Shown here piece after piece: positions 1 through 10,055 of a DNA stretch of 64,000 nucleotides. A program made the position numbers and the translations under genes. How positions within the stretch are numbered: the stretch's first letter is position 1; each line of letters begins with the position of its first letter. A model generated the notes under the pieces. It did no database searches and had not been told where the DNA came from. It saw only the letters and a program-made list of their open reading frames with translations. The stretch lies in the NCBI RefSeq assembly GCF_032884065.1, contig NC_088868.1:38308867-38372866 (forward strand), read 5' to 3'. This DNA comes from Artemia franciscana (lineage: Eukaryota; Arthropoda; Branchiopoda; Anostraca; Artemiidae).

Positions 1-349
1 ATTCACCTCCAGGCTGTGGGGGGGGGGGGTGTCAACCTGAAAGCCTGATTACAAAATTTTCGGACTATTTTGAATAAAATAGCTATTTCAAAATATCTAT
101 CTTATGCATTTGGGGAAAAGAGAACGTATGGTGTTATTTTTTTTGTTTACCCTGTTTTTGTGTTTGAGGTGAGTTTTTTATTCTTTTCGTTTCACATTGA
201 AGTGACTTTTCAAATCTATAAAAAATTATATTTTATCCTTGAATGCCACAACTACAATTGTGAGAAAAAAACGGTATACCCTGTCTTTTTACAATATCAA
301 TATTAAAACAACTTACCAAACTTATGATTCTTAAAGAAAATTAAATAAA
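1..349 (+). repeat. Family-B repeat unit (partial) and AT-rich flank
   Basis: The first about 130 bases carry the family-B signature: a G-rich run, then a stretch reading roughly 'gactattttgaataaaat', then 'gcatttggggaaa'. The same order appears at 37,430, 38,290 and 52,920. The remainder is AT-rich. An open frame at 70-306 exists in both duplicate copies but shows no recognisable domain and is not called as a gene. Confidence 0.5.
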
Positions 350-1925
350 AAAACAAGTTTTTTTTAAATGAAAGTAAGGAGCAACATTAAATCTTAAAAT
401 GAATAGAAATTACTCAGTATATGAAAGGGGCTATTCCTCCTCAATGCCCCGCTCTTTACGCTACAGTTTGACTCTTTCTCTTAACTCTACTTTTTAAAAG
501 AGTAAGAAACTTTAGCGTAAATAGCGGAGCGTTGAGGAGGAAAAGCCCCTTTCATATACCGAGTAATTTTTGCTCGTTTTAAGTTTTAATGTTGACCTTT
601 ACTTTCATTTTAAAAAAAGCTTGTTTTTTTTATTTAATTTCTGGACGTTTTTGAATTAATGCATGTTTTTATCTTGGCTCTCGGCACATAAATAATTAAA
701 ATGAAATTTACATATTAATTAATTGCAATTAATCGGAATATTTTGAGAAAAAAGGAGCGAGGGAGGAGGCCTAAGTTGCCCTCCGATTGTTTGATTACTT
801 AAAAATGCAACTAGAACTTTTGATTTTTTACGAACGTTTTCATGAGTAAAAAATATACATAACTTGCGAATTAACTTACGTAGCGAACTTCTATGTTTCT
901 ATATTTTATTATATTCTATTCTATATTTTACGTAGTGAACTTTTATTGCGTATATGAGGGGGCTCATTCCTCGTCGATACATCGCTCTTTACACTTAAGC
1001 TTAAATTTTGTCCCAATTCCTTAAGAATGACCCCTGAATCGCAAAGGGCGTGGAATAAATAGTTGAGATTAGTAAAAATACTTTAGCATAAAGAGCGAGG
1101 TATTACGAGGAGGTAAACCCCTCATATGCGTAATAATTTCTGTTCGTTTTAAGTTTTAATGCTGCTCTTCACTTTCAGTAGAAAAAATTTTTCATATTTA
1201 TTTTTTTCATTGTTTTTTGAAAAACTCGCAAAATCCTACACCCCCTCCATTCAAAGTTCATTCCCCCATGGAAAGATCCCCCCACGTAACCCCCCCCCTC
1301 AACTCTCCTCCTTCCAAACCAAAAAAATCTCCCTGAAAACGTCTCCACACTTCCCAGTAACCATTACTATATGTAAACACAGGTCAAAGTTTGTAGCTTG
1401 CAGCCCCTCTCACGGGGATTGCGGGGGAGTAAGTTGTCCCCAAAGACATAGTTATTAGGTTCTTTGACTATGGTGAATAAAACGGCTATATCAGAATTTT
1501 GGTCTGGTGACTTTGGGGAAAAATGAGCATGGGAGGGGGCCTAGGTGCCCTCCCATCTTTTTGGTTACTTAAAAAGGGTACTAGAACTTTTAATTTCCTT
1601 TAGAATGAGCCTTTCGCGACATTCTAGGACCACTGAGTCGATACAATCACCCCTGGAAAAAAAAACGAAAAAAAACAAACAAAAACACAAATAAAGAAAC
1701 ATCCGTGATTTGTCTTCTGGCAAAAAAATGCGAAATTCCACATTTTGTAGATAGGGGCTTTTGATGGTTAAGATTAATCTTGATGAAACTTATATATTTA
1801 AAATCAGCATTAAAATACAATTCTTTTGATGTAACTATTGGTATCAAAACTCTATTTTTTAGAGTTTCGGTTACTATTGAGCCGGGTCAATTCCTTGCCA
1901 CATTACCACGAACTGTTTGACTAAA
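350..1925 (+). repeat. Composite palindromic repeat CR, + orientation
   Basis: CR is a roughly 1.6-2 kb unit found many times in the window. Its order is a palindromic module P1 (here 354-626), an AT-rich linker, a second palindromic module P2 (935-1,190), then a roughly 750-bp tail ending in 'ttaccacgaactgtttga'. P1 and P2 share the core 'cgctctttacgctaaag', present again as its reverse complement, so each can fold into a hairpin of over 80 bp per arm. No protein is encoded. It resembles a foldback or MITE-like non-autonomous element, but I cannot place it in a named family. Confidence 0.8.
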
Positions 1926-1975
1926 CAGTCATATTAAAAGCTAAGACGAGCAGAAATAAAACATGATAAAATCAG

Positions 1976-2515
1976 ATCAAACAGTTCGTGGTAACGAACT
2001 GTAGTAAGGAGCGACCCGGCTCAATAGTAACCAATACTCTAAAAAGTTGAATTTTGATATCAATAGCTACATCAAAAGAATTGCATTTTAATACTGATTT
2101 TAAATATATAAGTTTAATTAAGTTTAGTCTTACCCATCAAAAGTTACGAGCCTGAGAAAATTTGCCTTATTTTAGAAAATAGGGGAAAACAACCCCTGAA
2201 AGTCATAGAATCTTAACGAAAATCACACCATCAGATTCAGCGTATCAGAGAATTAGAAGTTTCAAGCTCCTATCTAAAAATGTGGAATTTTGTATTTTTT
2301 GCCAGAAGGCAGATCACGGATGCTTGTTTATTTGTTTATTTGTTTTTGTTTGTTTTGTTTTTTTTCCAGGGGTGATCGTATCGGTCCAGTGGTCCTAGAA
2401 TCTGGCAAGAGGGCTCATTCTAACGGAAATGAAAAGTTCTAGTGCCCTTTTTAAAAGACCAAAAAAATTGGAGGGCACCTAGGCCCCCTCCCACGCTCAT
2501 TTTTCCCCCAATCTT
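1976..2515 (-). repeat. CR, - orientation, inner part (head to head with 350-1,925)
   Basis: This is the reverse complement of the tail of the preceding CR copy, joined head to head through a 50-bp loop at 1,926-1,975. At 2,515 the arm is broken by a Penelope-like element and resumes at 8,548. The conserved end contains its own small palindrome, 'acagttcgtggtaacgaactgt' interrupted by a 4-nt loop. Confidence 0.8.
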
Positions 2516-4749
2516 TAACCTCTCTTCTAAAACATTGGAACCCCAAGAAATCGAAACACTAGAAAAAGGTTCAAAATTGTCTTTTCTAACGAAACAGGTT
2601 CCTGTGGCAGATATAGTTTCCTCTCTTGAGTCCGCTTTGCATAAACACTATCCTTCTGTCTCTAACCCGGATGAAGTTAGATCTGGTCTTATAAATATCC
2701 TTTATAACAGCCAAAAAAAGTTTAAGCCTCCTACCAATTCCACACCGAAAAATTTGCATGACATAAAAATACTATCTAATCTCCGAAAAAATCCTTCTTT
2801 TATAATAACCATAGCAGACAAAAGCAATTCACTTGTTGTCATGAATACAACAAGACTATGACAACAAAATTCTTTCACATTTAAATGACACAATTACATA
2901 TAAAACAATTGCTCATGATCCTACTGATCAGTTTGCTAATAATATTATAAATGAATTAAAGCAGCTATAACAAAATGGTAAAATCACCCCACACCTATAC
3001 AATAAGGTTTTCCCCCGTGGTAGTTTCTGTCCTAAACTCTACGGTTTGCCAAAAATACATAAACAGGGTATTCCCTTAAGACCTATCGTAGCTTGTACTA
3101 AAGCCCCCGCTGCCAATATTGGGAAATGGCTTTGCACAGCTTTCAAACCTTTACTGTATTCTCAAAATTCATATATTCGTAATTCGGCAGATTTGGTGTA
3201 CTCTCAAAACTGTATTCTCAAAATTCATATATTCGTAATTCGGCAGATTTGGTTAAAAAACTTAGCAACTCACGTATTTCAGAAAACACAATAGTTAGTA
3301 GTTTTGACATTGTTTCCATGTATACAAATATAGATGTGACTATTTCTGAGGAATTATTCAAAATAAAATAGAAGAAACTTACCACTTAATCGAGGCTTCA
3401 GCGACAGGAATTTATTGTGAAGTTTTAATGACTCTTGTTAAAATTTGTAATAAGTTTTCTATGTATTTTCGCGATTCTTTTTATCAACAAAAAAAATGGG
3501 TTACCCATGGGGGCAAATTTATCCGGGCTACTAGCAAATATTTATGTCAGGAATCTTGAGAATTGGGCATTGAATTATTATTTTTTTAAACACGTCTATT
3601 GGGGTCGTTATATGGATGACGTAATTTCACTTTGGAATTATGGGGAAGCTGAACTTCGGGGCTACTTGGATCATCTTAACACTTATGACCGAAATTTGCA
3701 GTTCACCCTAGAATTTGAAATTGAAAATAAACTACCGTTTTTAGATGTTTTTTTTTTTAAATTAATTATTATTCTTTATGCTGATAAAGAGTAATGCTGC
3801 TTATTCGTAATGCTTCGTATTAATTATTCGTAATGCTGATAAACTGGATTTTACTATCTATCGAAAGCCAACACAAAACAATAGATATCTTCACTTTAAT
3901 TCAAATCACCCCCCCCCCCCACAAGTTAAAAGAGCAGTTGTAACTTCCCTCATTGATCGTGCCCTGAATATTTGCTCCGATTCGTATATAAATGCAGAAA
4001 TAACCATTATCAGAGATATTCTTTTAGGTAATGGATACCCCATTCCTTTTGTCAATAAAAAAATTAACCGTAGAATAAAAAGACATTCTTGTAAAATCGA
4101 AGAAGATCCTTCACAATGTGAGACTACTGATAAGCTTTCAAATATTGTCTATCTTCCGTATATCCCAAAGATCACAACAAAATTAAAAAATATATGCACA
4201 AAAAATAATCTGTGCGTAGTTTTTACTAATAATTTTAAAATCATGAATTTCTTAAATTCCGGTAAAGATATGACCCTAGTTACCCGCCAAAGAGGAGTCT
4301 ATCAAATACCCTGTGATTGTGGAAATTACTATGTCGGCAGGACCCATCAGAATCTAGAAAAACGGTCACAACAGCATCAAAATGACATAGACATGGCCTT
4401 AATTTCAAATAGTTCCAGCAACTCCTTTGATTCTGCTTTAGGTTGGCATATATTTAATAATCCGTCCCGCACGATAAATTTTAAAAACTCTTCACTCATC
4501 AGTAATGATTTTGGGATAAAACAGGTGGTTCGAGAATCAATCGAAATTAATCTCAAAATAAATAATAATATTTCTTTGAACAGGGACTTAGGAGAATACT
4601 CACTAAATTCTTTATACTCAAATTTAATTATAAATGATCAAACAAAATATTTTACTAAACCGATTTGTAATAGTACTGAACCAACTACGAAAAGGCCTTT
4701 GAGACAGGCTGCTAAACAAGCAAGTTTGGTTATAAGAAATTGCATCTAA
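2516..4749 (+). pseudogene. Penelope-like retroelement RT plus GIY-YIG endonuclease, decayed (left copy)
   Basis: Penelope-like elements copy RNA into DNA with a telomerase-related RT and cut target DNA with a C-terminal GIY-YIG nuclease. In order: an N-terminal segment at 2,520-2,858 with 'FIITIADKSNSLVV'; 'KLYGLPKIHK' and 'LRPIVACTKAP' near 3,030-3,110; 'SFDIVSMYTNI' near 3,302; 'GLPMGANLSGLLANIYV' near 3,500; the catalytic box 'RYMDD' near 3,610; 'LPFLDVFF' near 3,740; and a GIY-YIG nuclease in 4,243-4,749 with 'GVYQIPCDCGNYYVGRT'. Stops or frame changes occur near 2,860, 2,968, 3,370, 3,490, 3,790 and at a C-run at 3,909, so no full protein can be made. A 56-bp tandem duplication lies at 3,154-3,251. 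Family assignment is firm. Activity is excluded by the breaks. Confidence 0.92.
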
Positions 4750-5125
<376 letters not shown>

Positions 5126-5225
5126 TAGCTGTTGGGGTGGCGCTTTACGCCCCCCAAGCCCCAAGCCATTGTATTTGTGTCCCTGTGTCCCACCTGTGAA
5201 TATAGATAGATATATATATTTATTT

Positions 5226-5425
5226 TTAACTACGTAAAAGCGAATATACAACATTCTTGGCTGTCCCATTGTCTGTGCATATAAATAGATTGTCAGGTTT
5301 ACCGACTCTTGAACATGCAACATATAATTGTCCATGGGAAAAACAATCTGTATTCAGATGTGTACCACATTATTCTAATGATTGCCCTTGAGCTTTGTTG
5401 ATGGTGATTACTAATCGAACATTCC
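5226..5425 (-). pseudogene. Helitron helicase C-terminal fragment (left copy)
   Basis: Reading the minus strand gives 'LVITINKAQGQSLE', a stop, then '[18 protein letters not shown]', then '[15 protein letters not shown]' and a stop. This is the last part of the Pif1-family helicase domain (motifs V and VI) of Helitron Rep-helicase proteins, which unwind DNA during rolling-circle transposition. Only about 65 residues remain, with a stop and a small deletion in the last codons compared with the 58k copy. No Rep domain is present. The same fragment occurs at 33,008-33,205 and 58,315-58,510. Confidence 0.85.
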
Positions 5426-5845
5426 CTGTGTCCCCGTCGTCATTTATATATCCCCCTGTGCCCCCCGGTGTCCCCGTTGTTGTTGTTTCCCTGTGTCCCG
5501 GTCGTCATTTGTGTCCCGGTGTCCCAGTCTGTAATTACTCTTTGAGTGTCGCGGTCGTCATTTATATTCCCTGTGTACCGGCGTCCCGGTCGTCATTTTT
5601 GTCCCGGTCGTCATTTGTGTTCCGGTGTCCCGGTCTGTAATTTCTCTTTGAGTATCCTGGTCGTCATTTATATTCCCTTTGTCCCGGTCGTCATTTGTGT
5701 CCCGGTGCTTTGTTGATGGTGATTGCTAATCGAACATTCCTTGTGTCCCGGTCGCTTTCTCTTTGAGTGTCCCGGTCGTCATTTATATTCCCTATATCTC
5801 GGTGTCCCGGTCGTCATTTTTGTCCCGATGTCCCGGTCTGTAATT
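5420..5845. repeat. GTCCCGGTCGTCATTT minisatellite inside Helitron
   Basis: Irregular tandem copies of a unit containing 'gtcccggtcgtcattt' followed by 'atattccctgt' or 'gtgtcccggtgtcc'. A short copy of helicase-coding sequence ('gctttgttgatggtgattgc') reappears inside it at about 5,707, which indicates local slippage or unequal exchange. The same tract is present in the other two Helitron copies. Confidence 0.85.
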
Positions 5846-5931
5846 TCGTCAGTCGACAAATATGACTCAGTCGACACACAAACATGACGTCACTCGACAG
5901 ACACACAGACAACTTATTTTTATATATATAG

Positions 5932-7875
5932 ATGTCTCCTGGGCAACAAACTATAGCGGGATCGTCGGCTATTATTACTCGCATTTCCGCGACAGAAGGT
6001 GATATGCGGGGGACTTGGCAGACCATTAACGGCGTGATTAAAGGCACTATAGCGGGATCGTCGGCTATTATTACTCGCATTTCCGCGACAGAAGGTGATA
6101 TGCGGGGCACTTGGCAGACCATTAACGGCGCGATTAAAGGCACAGGTAAACATTATGGCCTCATAAATGCTATCACTGTCGAGGGTGTTACAGTGACTGA
6201 TAAGCAGCAGATTGCTGACGAGTTTGGTAAATTCTTCTCTGGTATTGGAAGTAGAATCAGGGAAGACACTTCTCACGGAGACCCAGCGAAAAGTGACACG
6301 CTCTTTGAAGATAATCGGGGTGAGTATCATAAATTTCAATTTGAAAAAGCGTCAATTGAAGAATTAACAAAAATTGTGAAGAATTTCAAGTCAAATGCTG
6401 CTGGTATTGACGGTTTGAATCTGAAAGCATTCAAAGTAGTTTCAGTGTATCTACTACCATGTCTTCTCTACCTCGTTCACCTGTCACTTGAAGTCGGCCA
6501 ATTCCCTGAAGCGCTTAATCAAGCAAAGGTCCTACCACTGTTCAAATCAGGCAATAAGCAAGATATGACGAACTATCGACCTATAAGCTTGTTACCACTA
6601 TTCTCAAAGATATACGAGAAAATAGTACATCGACAGCTGTATGAATATTTAGACAAGCTCGGAATATTAAGTGAGTCACAGTTCGGTTTCAGAACTAAAC
6701 ATTCAACTGTTCATGCGGCATATCATCTAATGGAGTGCGTTAATAGTGCCCTAGAAAGGAATCTTATCCCTCTTACTGTGTTCAGAGATTTTAAAAAAGC
6801 ATTTGATACCGTTGATTTTAATCTTTTATTAAGTAGGCGAGCTTGTTTGGGAGTCCATGAGAAGTGTTTGGATTGGTTTAGGTCTTACTTGCATGGTAGG
6901 TCCATCAAAGTTATGATAGATGATGTGGTAGGGAAACCCTTCAATGTGAATTGTGGAGTGCCCCAAGGTTCGGTATTAGGACCTTTACTGTTTCTTATAT
7001 ACGTGGATACAATGCGTTTTTACATTCCTGGTGCCGTAGTTACATTATTCGCAGATGACACAGCGCTTACAGTGATTGGGGAATCTGTCGAAGATTTTAT
7101 AGAGATAACTAATGTAGCTTTGGAGAATTTATCTCAGTTCACAAAGCATAGTTTTCTTGCAGTGAATACTGAGAAGACTAATTATATGATATTTAGTCGT
7201 ATTGGTAAAGTTGTAAATAACTGTCATAGTATTCTTGTACAATGTGTTTCCATTAGTCAGGTTTTTCAATGTAGATATCTAGGATTTTATTTTGATGTAA
7301 GTTTTAGTTGGATTCATCATTGCAAAGTTTTATCTTCAAAATTGGCTCGCGGAGTTGGTATTTTAAGAAGATTTCATAATTTTTTTCCTCTACATGTCCT
7401 GAAAGCAATTTATTATTCAATTTTCCATCCTTATTTAGTGTATGGTTGTTCATTGTATGCAAGCAATTTTTCTAGTCATGTAAAAAGGGTCCAGATTATG
7501 CAGAATAAGGCAATTAGAAGTTTGGGTGAGTATCTTGCGTGTGGTGGTACTAGAGATAGTTTTAGAGATTTAGATATTTTGAATATTGATTTTATTAAAT
7601 CTCAACAGATTTTAATTTTTGTATACCAGGTTTTAAATGGATTGTCTCCTCAATATTTTAGAAGTTTTTATCGATATAATTCAAATTACCACGATTATTC
7701 TACTAGGAGCTCTGATCAGCTGACTAGTGAAATCAGGCATACAACGCGATCTGGGTTTATGATTAAACATGTAGGTGTTGTTATTTGGAACTCAATTCCA
7801 GAGAGTGTTAGGTGTTCTGAAAATCTTATGTTATTTAAAGTAAGAATAAAAAATTATTTTTTGAATAAATTATAA
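5932..7875 (+). CDS. LINE ORF2 reverse transcriptase, endonuclease truncated away
   Basis: The longest uninterrupted frame in the window, 647 codons. Its first few codons read Helitron DNA and true LINE coding starts near 5,939. The RT domain occupies roughly residues 180-460, with 'NYRPISLLPLFSKIYEKI', 'LSESQFGFR', motif A 'RDFKKAFDTVD', 'CGVPQGSVLGPLLFLIYV' and motif C 'TLFADDTAL'. Catalytic Asp residues are present. A C-terminal 'thumb' and CR1/jockey-type tail follow. Residues 7-70 hold an in-frame 32-residue tandem duplication ('TIAGSSAIITRIS' repeated). The N-terminal APE endonuclease is absent, as usual for 5'-truncated insertions, so the copy cannot transpose on its own. The absence of stops suggests a recent insertion. 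The clade (CR1, Daphne-like or jockey) is uncertain. Confidence 0.88.
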   Translation: MSPGQQTIAGSSAIITRISATEGDMRGTWQTINGVIKGTIAGSSAIITRISATEGDMRGTWQTINGAIKGTGKHYGLINAITVEGVTVTDKQQIADEFGKFFSGIGSRIREDTSHGDPAKSDTLFEDNRGEYHKFQFEKASIEELTKIVKNFKSNAAGIDGLNLKAFKVVSVYLLPCLLYLVHLSLEVGQFPEALNQAKVLPLFKSGNKQDMTNYRPISLLPLFSKIYEKIVHRQLYEYLDKLGILSESQFGFRTKHSTVHAAYHLMECVNSALERNLIPLTVFRDFKKAFDTVDFNLLLSRRACLGVHEKCLDWFRSYLHGRSIKVMIDDVVGKPFNVNCGVPQGSVLGPLLFLIYVDTMRFYIPGAVVTLFADDTALTVIGESVEDFIEITNVALENLSQFTKHSFLAVNTEKTNYMIFSRIGKVVNNCHSILVQCVSISQVFQCRYLGFYFDVSFSWIHHCKVLSSKLARGVGILRRFHNFFPLHVLKAIYYSIFHPYLVYGCSLYASNFSSHVKRVQIMQNKAIRSLGEYLACGGTRDSFRDLDILNIDFIKSQQILIFVYQVLNGLSPQYFRSFYRYNSNYHDYSTRSSDQLTSEIRHTTRSGFMIKHVGVVIWNSIPESVRCSENLMLFKVRIKNYFLNKL

Positions 7876-8134
7876 ATTATATTGTTTAAATTTTTATCCC
7901 TTTTTTTCTTTTTTTATGATGAGAGATGGCTGTTTTTTTTTTCGTATTTCTTTGATTTTCTTTGATTTTTTCTTTGATCTTTGATTTTGTATTTCTTTGA
8001 TTTGTAGTTTTGCTGCTGAACAGGGACATTTTAGGTCCCTAAATTGAGCAGTATATTATTGATTGTAAGTGCAATTTTAGTAATTTTTATTTGATGAAAT
8101 AAACGCATACCTACCTACCTACCTACCTACCAGT
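5939..8134 (+). mobile_element. 5'-truncated CR1/jockey-like LINE, inserted after the duplication
   Basis: The boundaries follow from comparison with the right copy, where 'gatgtctc' (59,018-59,025) runs on into Helitron DNA without this insert. The right end carries a 3' tail of about six 'acct' units (8,109-8,131), a typical LINE 3' microsatellite, preceded by 'gaaataaacgc'. About 11 bp of target seen in the empty site are missing and no clear target-site duplication is visible. It contains one long RT ORF. Confidence 0.85.
5951..6142 (+). repeat. 96-bp in-frame tandem duplication in LINE ORF2
   Basis: Two 96-bp units (5,951-6,046 and 6,047-6,142) differ at only about two positions and encode the same 32 residues, one Val/Ala difference apart. 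They lie just upstream of the RT domain. Confidence 0.95.
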
Positions 8135-8388
8135 CGTCATTTATGTCCCGATTTCCCGGTCTGTAATTTCGTCAGTCGACAAACATGACGTCATTCGACA
8201 CACAAACATGACGTCACTTGACACACAGACAACTTATTTTTATATAGATAGATTGTGTCCCGATTTCCCGGTCTGTAATTTCGTCAGTCGACAAACATGA
8301 CGTCAGTCGACACACAAACATGATGTCACTCGACATACAGACACACAGACAACTTATTTATATATATATATATATATAGATATATAGT
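8135..8388 (-). mobile_element. Tandem Helitron 5' ends
   Basis: Two more copies of the Helitron 5' terminal region follow the LINE, ending (minus-strand TC) near 8,248 and 8,380. Each has 'cggtctgtaatttcgtcagt', GTCGAC and TGACGTCA palindromic sites, and an A/T-rich end. The right duplicate has only one such extra end (59,158), so the number varies between copies. Confidence 0.7.
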
Positions 8389-8547
8389 TTCTCTCTTGTT
8401 CTTGTATTGTGCTGAACACGGCCCTTGGACATAGGGCCGAAATATCCACAAAACTGATTTCCACTGTCTTGAAAAGATTTTCCCTATTGTCTCTACTTTG
8501 TATTTGTTTGTTATGGAAAGGCAGTGTGGTAATCGTCGCTATTTTCG
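8389..8547 (+). ncRNA. Penelope distal 3' region with degenerate hammerhead-like motif (left copy)
   Basis: The motif at 8,412-8,442 is CTGAACA, a GGCCC/GGGCC stem (8,420-8,424 with 8,434-8,438), then GAAA. Hammerhead ribozymes have CUGANGA, stem II and GAAA, and such ribozymes are known from Penelope-like element terminal repeats. Here the G of CUGANGA is C, so the copy is probably inactive. The better conserved relative is at 38,107. Confidence 0.5.
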
Positions 8548-9845
8548 ACTTACTCCCCCATAGTCCCCGTGGGAGGGGCCACAAGTTACAAACTTTGACC
8601 AGTGCTTACATATAGTAATGGTTATTTGGAAGTGTACAGACGTTTTCAGGGGGATTTTTAGGTTGGGGGGTTTGAGAAGAGGGGGATATGTTGGTTGAAC
8701 TTTCCTTGGAGGAATCTGTCATGGGGGAAGAAAATTTTCATGAAGGGAGGGCAGGACTATCTAGCATTATTTAAAAAATACAATGAAAAAATAAATATGA
8801 AAAAATTTCTTCAACTGAAAGTAAAGAGAAGCATTAAAATTTAAAACCAACAGAAATTATCACGGATATGATGGGCTCACCTCCTCCTAATACCTCGCTC
8901 TTTTTAAAGCTAAAGTATTTTTAGTAATTTCAACTATTTATTCTACGGCTTTTGTGCTTCATGGGTCATTCTTAAGAAATTGGAACAAAATTTAAGCTTT
9001 AGTGAAAAGAGCGAGATTTTGACGGGGGTTGAACCCCTTCGTATACGTAATAAAAACATGAGAATACAGAAGTTTGCTACCTAAGCTATTTTTTAAGTTA
9101 CGTATATCTTTTACTAATAAAAACATTCGTAAAAAAATTAAAAGTTCTAGTTGCCTTTTTAAGTAATCAAAAATCTAAGGGCAACTAGGCCTCCTCCTCC
9201 ACTCCTTTTTTCCCAAAATCTTTCAATCAAAACTATGAGATAGCCATTTAGCTAAAAAAAAAATATGCAAATTTCGTTTTAATTATTCATCAGCGGAGAG
9301 CCAAAATCAAAACATGCATTGATTCAAAAACGTTCAGAAATTAAAAAAAACAAGTTTTTTTAACGGAAAGTAAGGAGCGACATTAAAACCTAAAACGAAC
9401 AGAAATTACTTCGTATATGAAAGGAGAAGCTTCCTCATCAACGCCCCACTCTTTACGCTAAAGTTTTTTACTGATTTAAAAAGTAGAGTTAAGAAAAAGA
9501 CACAAACTTTAGCGTAAAGAGGCCGAAGGCCTCGACCGAGTCCGTTGATTTTTGAATCAAAAAAAGGGAATAGTTGTGGGAAAAAGTCAAAGTCATGGCC
9601 AATTGTAGAAAAAGCCAAGACAGATTGTCCAATTAAGTGGGTATCTAGTCAAGGTTAATTTTGCCCCTTTGATTGCCGTTGTTACGTTGTCTCCCATTTA
9701 TGCTACACCTCTCCGCGCATGCATGTCACTCCACAATACCGAACTAGAGTCAGGTTGATGAGGAAGCATCTCCTTTCATATACGAAGTAATTTCTGTTCG
9801 TTTTAAGTTTTAACGTCGCTCCTTAGTTTCCGTTAAAAAAACTTT
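8548..9845 (-). repeat. CR, - orientation, outer part
   Basis: This continues the inverted arm left at 2,515. About 95 bp of consensus is missing at the junction, lost at or after Penelope insertion. Module P2 lies at about 8,800-9,070 and P1 at 9,348-9,845. P1 is split by about 235 bp of other DNA (9,521-9,755) starting with the short palindrome 'ggccgaaggcc'. Together with 350-1,925 it forms an original giant hairpin with arms of about 1.5-2 kb. Confidence 0.75.
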
Positions 9846-10055
9846 TTTTTATTTAATTCAAACATAAAACGGTGCTCGATAAACAATTGATAAGTCTTTT
9901 TTTTTACTGACAAACCTAGCAAAGCAGAATATAAGTGGTTAATGCTTAAATTACGTTTTTTTATCGAAAATAATTTATTGAATAACATATCTTTGAATTT
10001 TTTATTCTAGCATTGGCCTTTCTACAGATTAAATAAAAAAATTTTTTTGAATGTT
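9846..10055. other. Spacer between CR copies
   Basis: About 210 bp of AT-rich DNA without homology to CR modules, shared with the right duplicate at about 60,889-61,082. No coding or structural signal was seen. Confidence 0.6.

Noticed and set aside
1159-1458. 99-codon frame in the CR repeat
   Set aside because: It lies in the CR tail and is not conserved in frame among CR copies. The same holds for frames at 11,339, 12,091, 12,642 and 24,256.
5395-5640. Frames in the Helitron minisatellite ('VPVVVVSLCPGRHLCPG')
   Set aside because: Produced by tandem repetition. The true coding remnant is on the other strand.
5920-6339. Minus-strand frames opposite the LINE start
   Set aside because: Shadow of the plus-strand LINE ORF and its 96-bp duplication.
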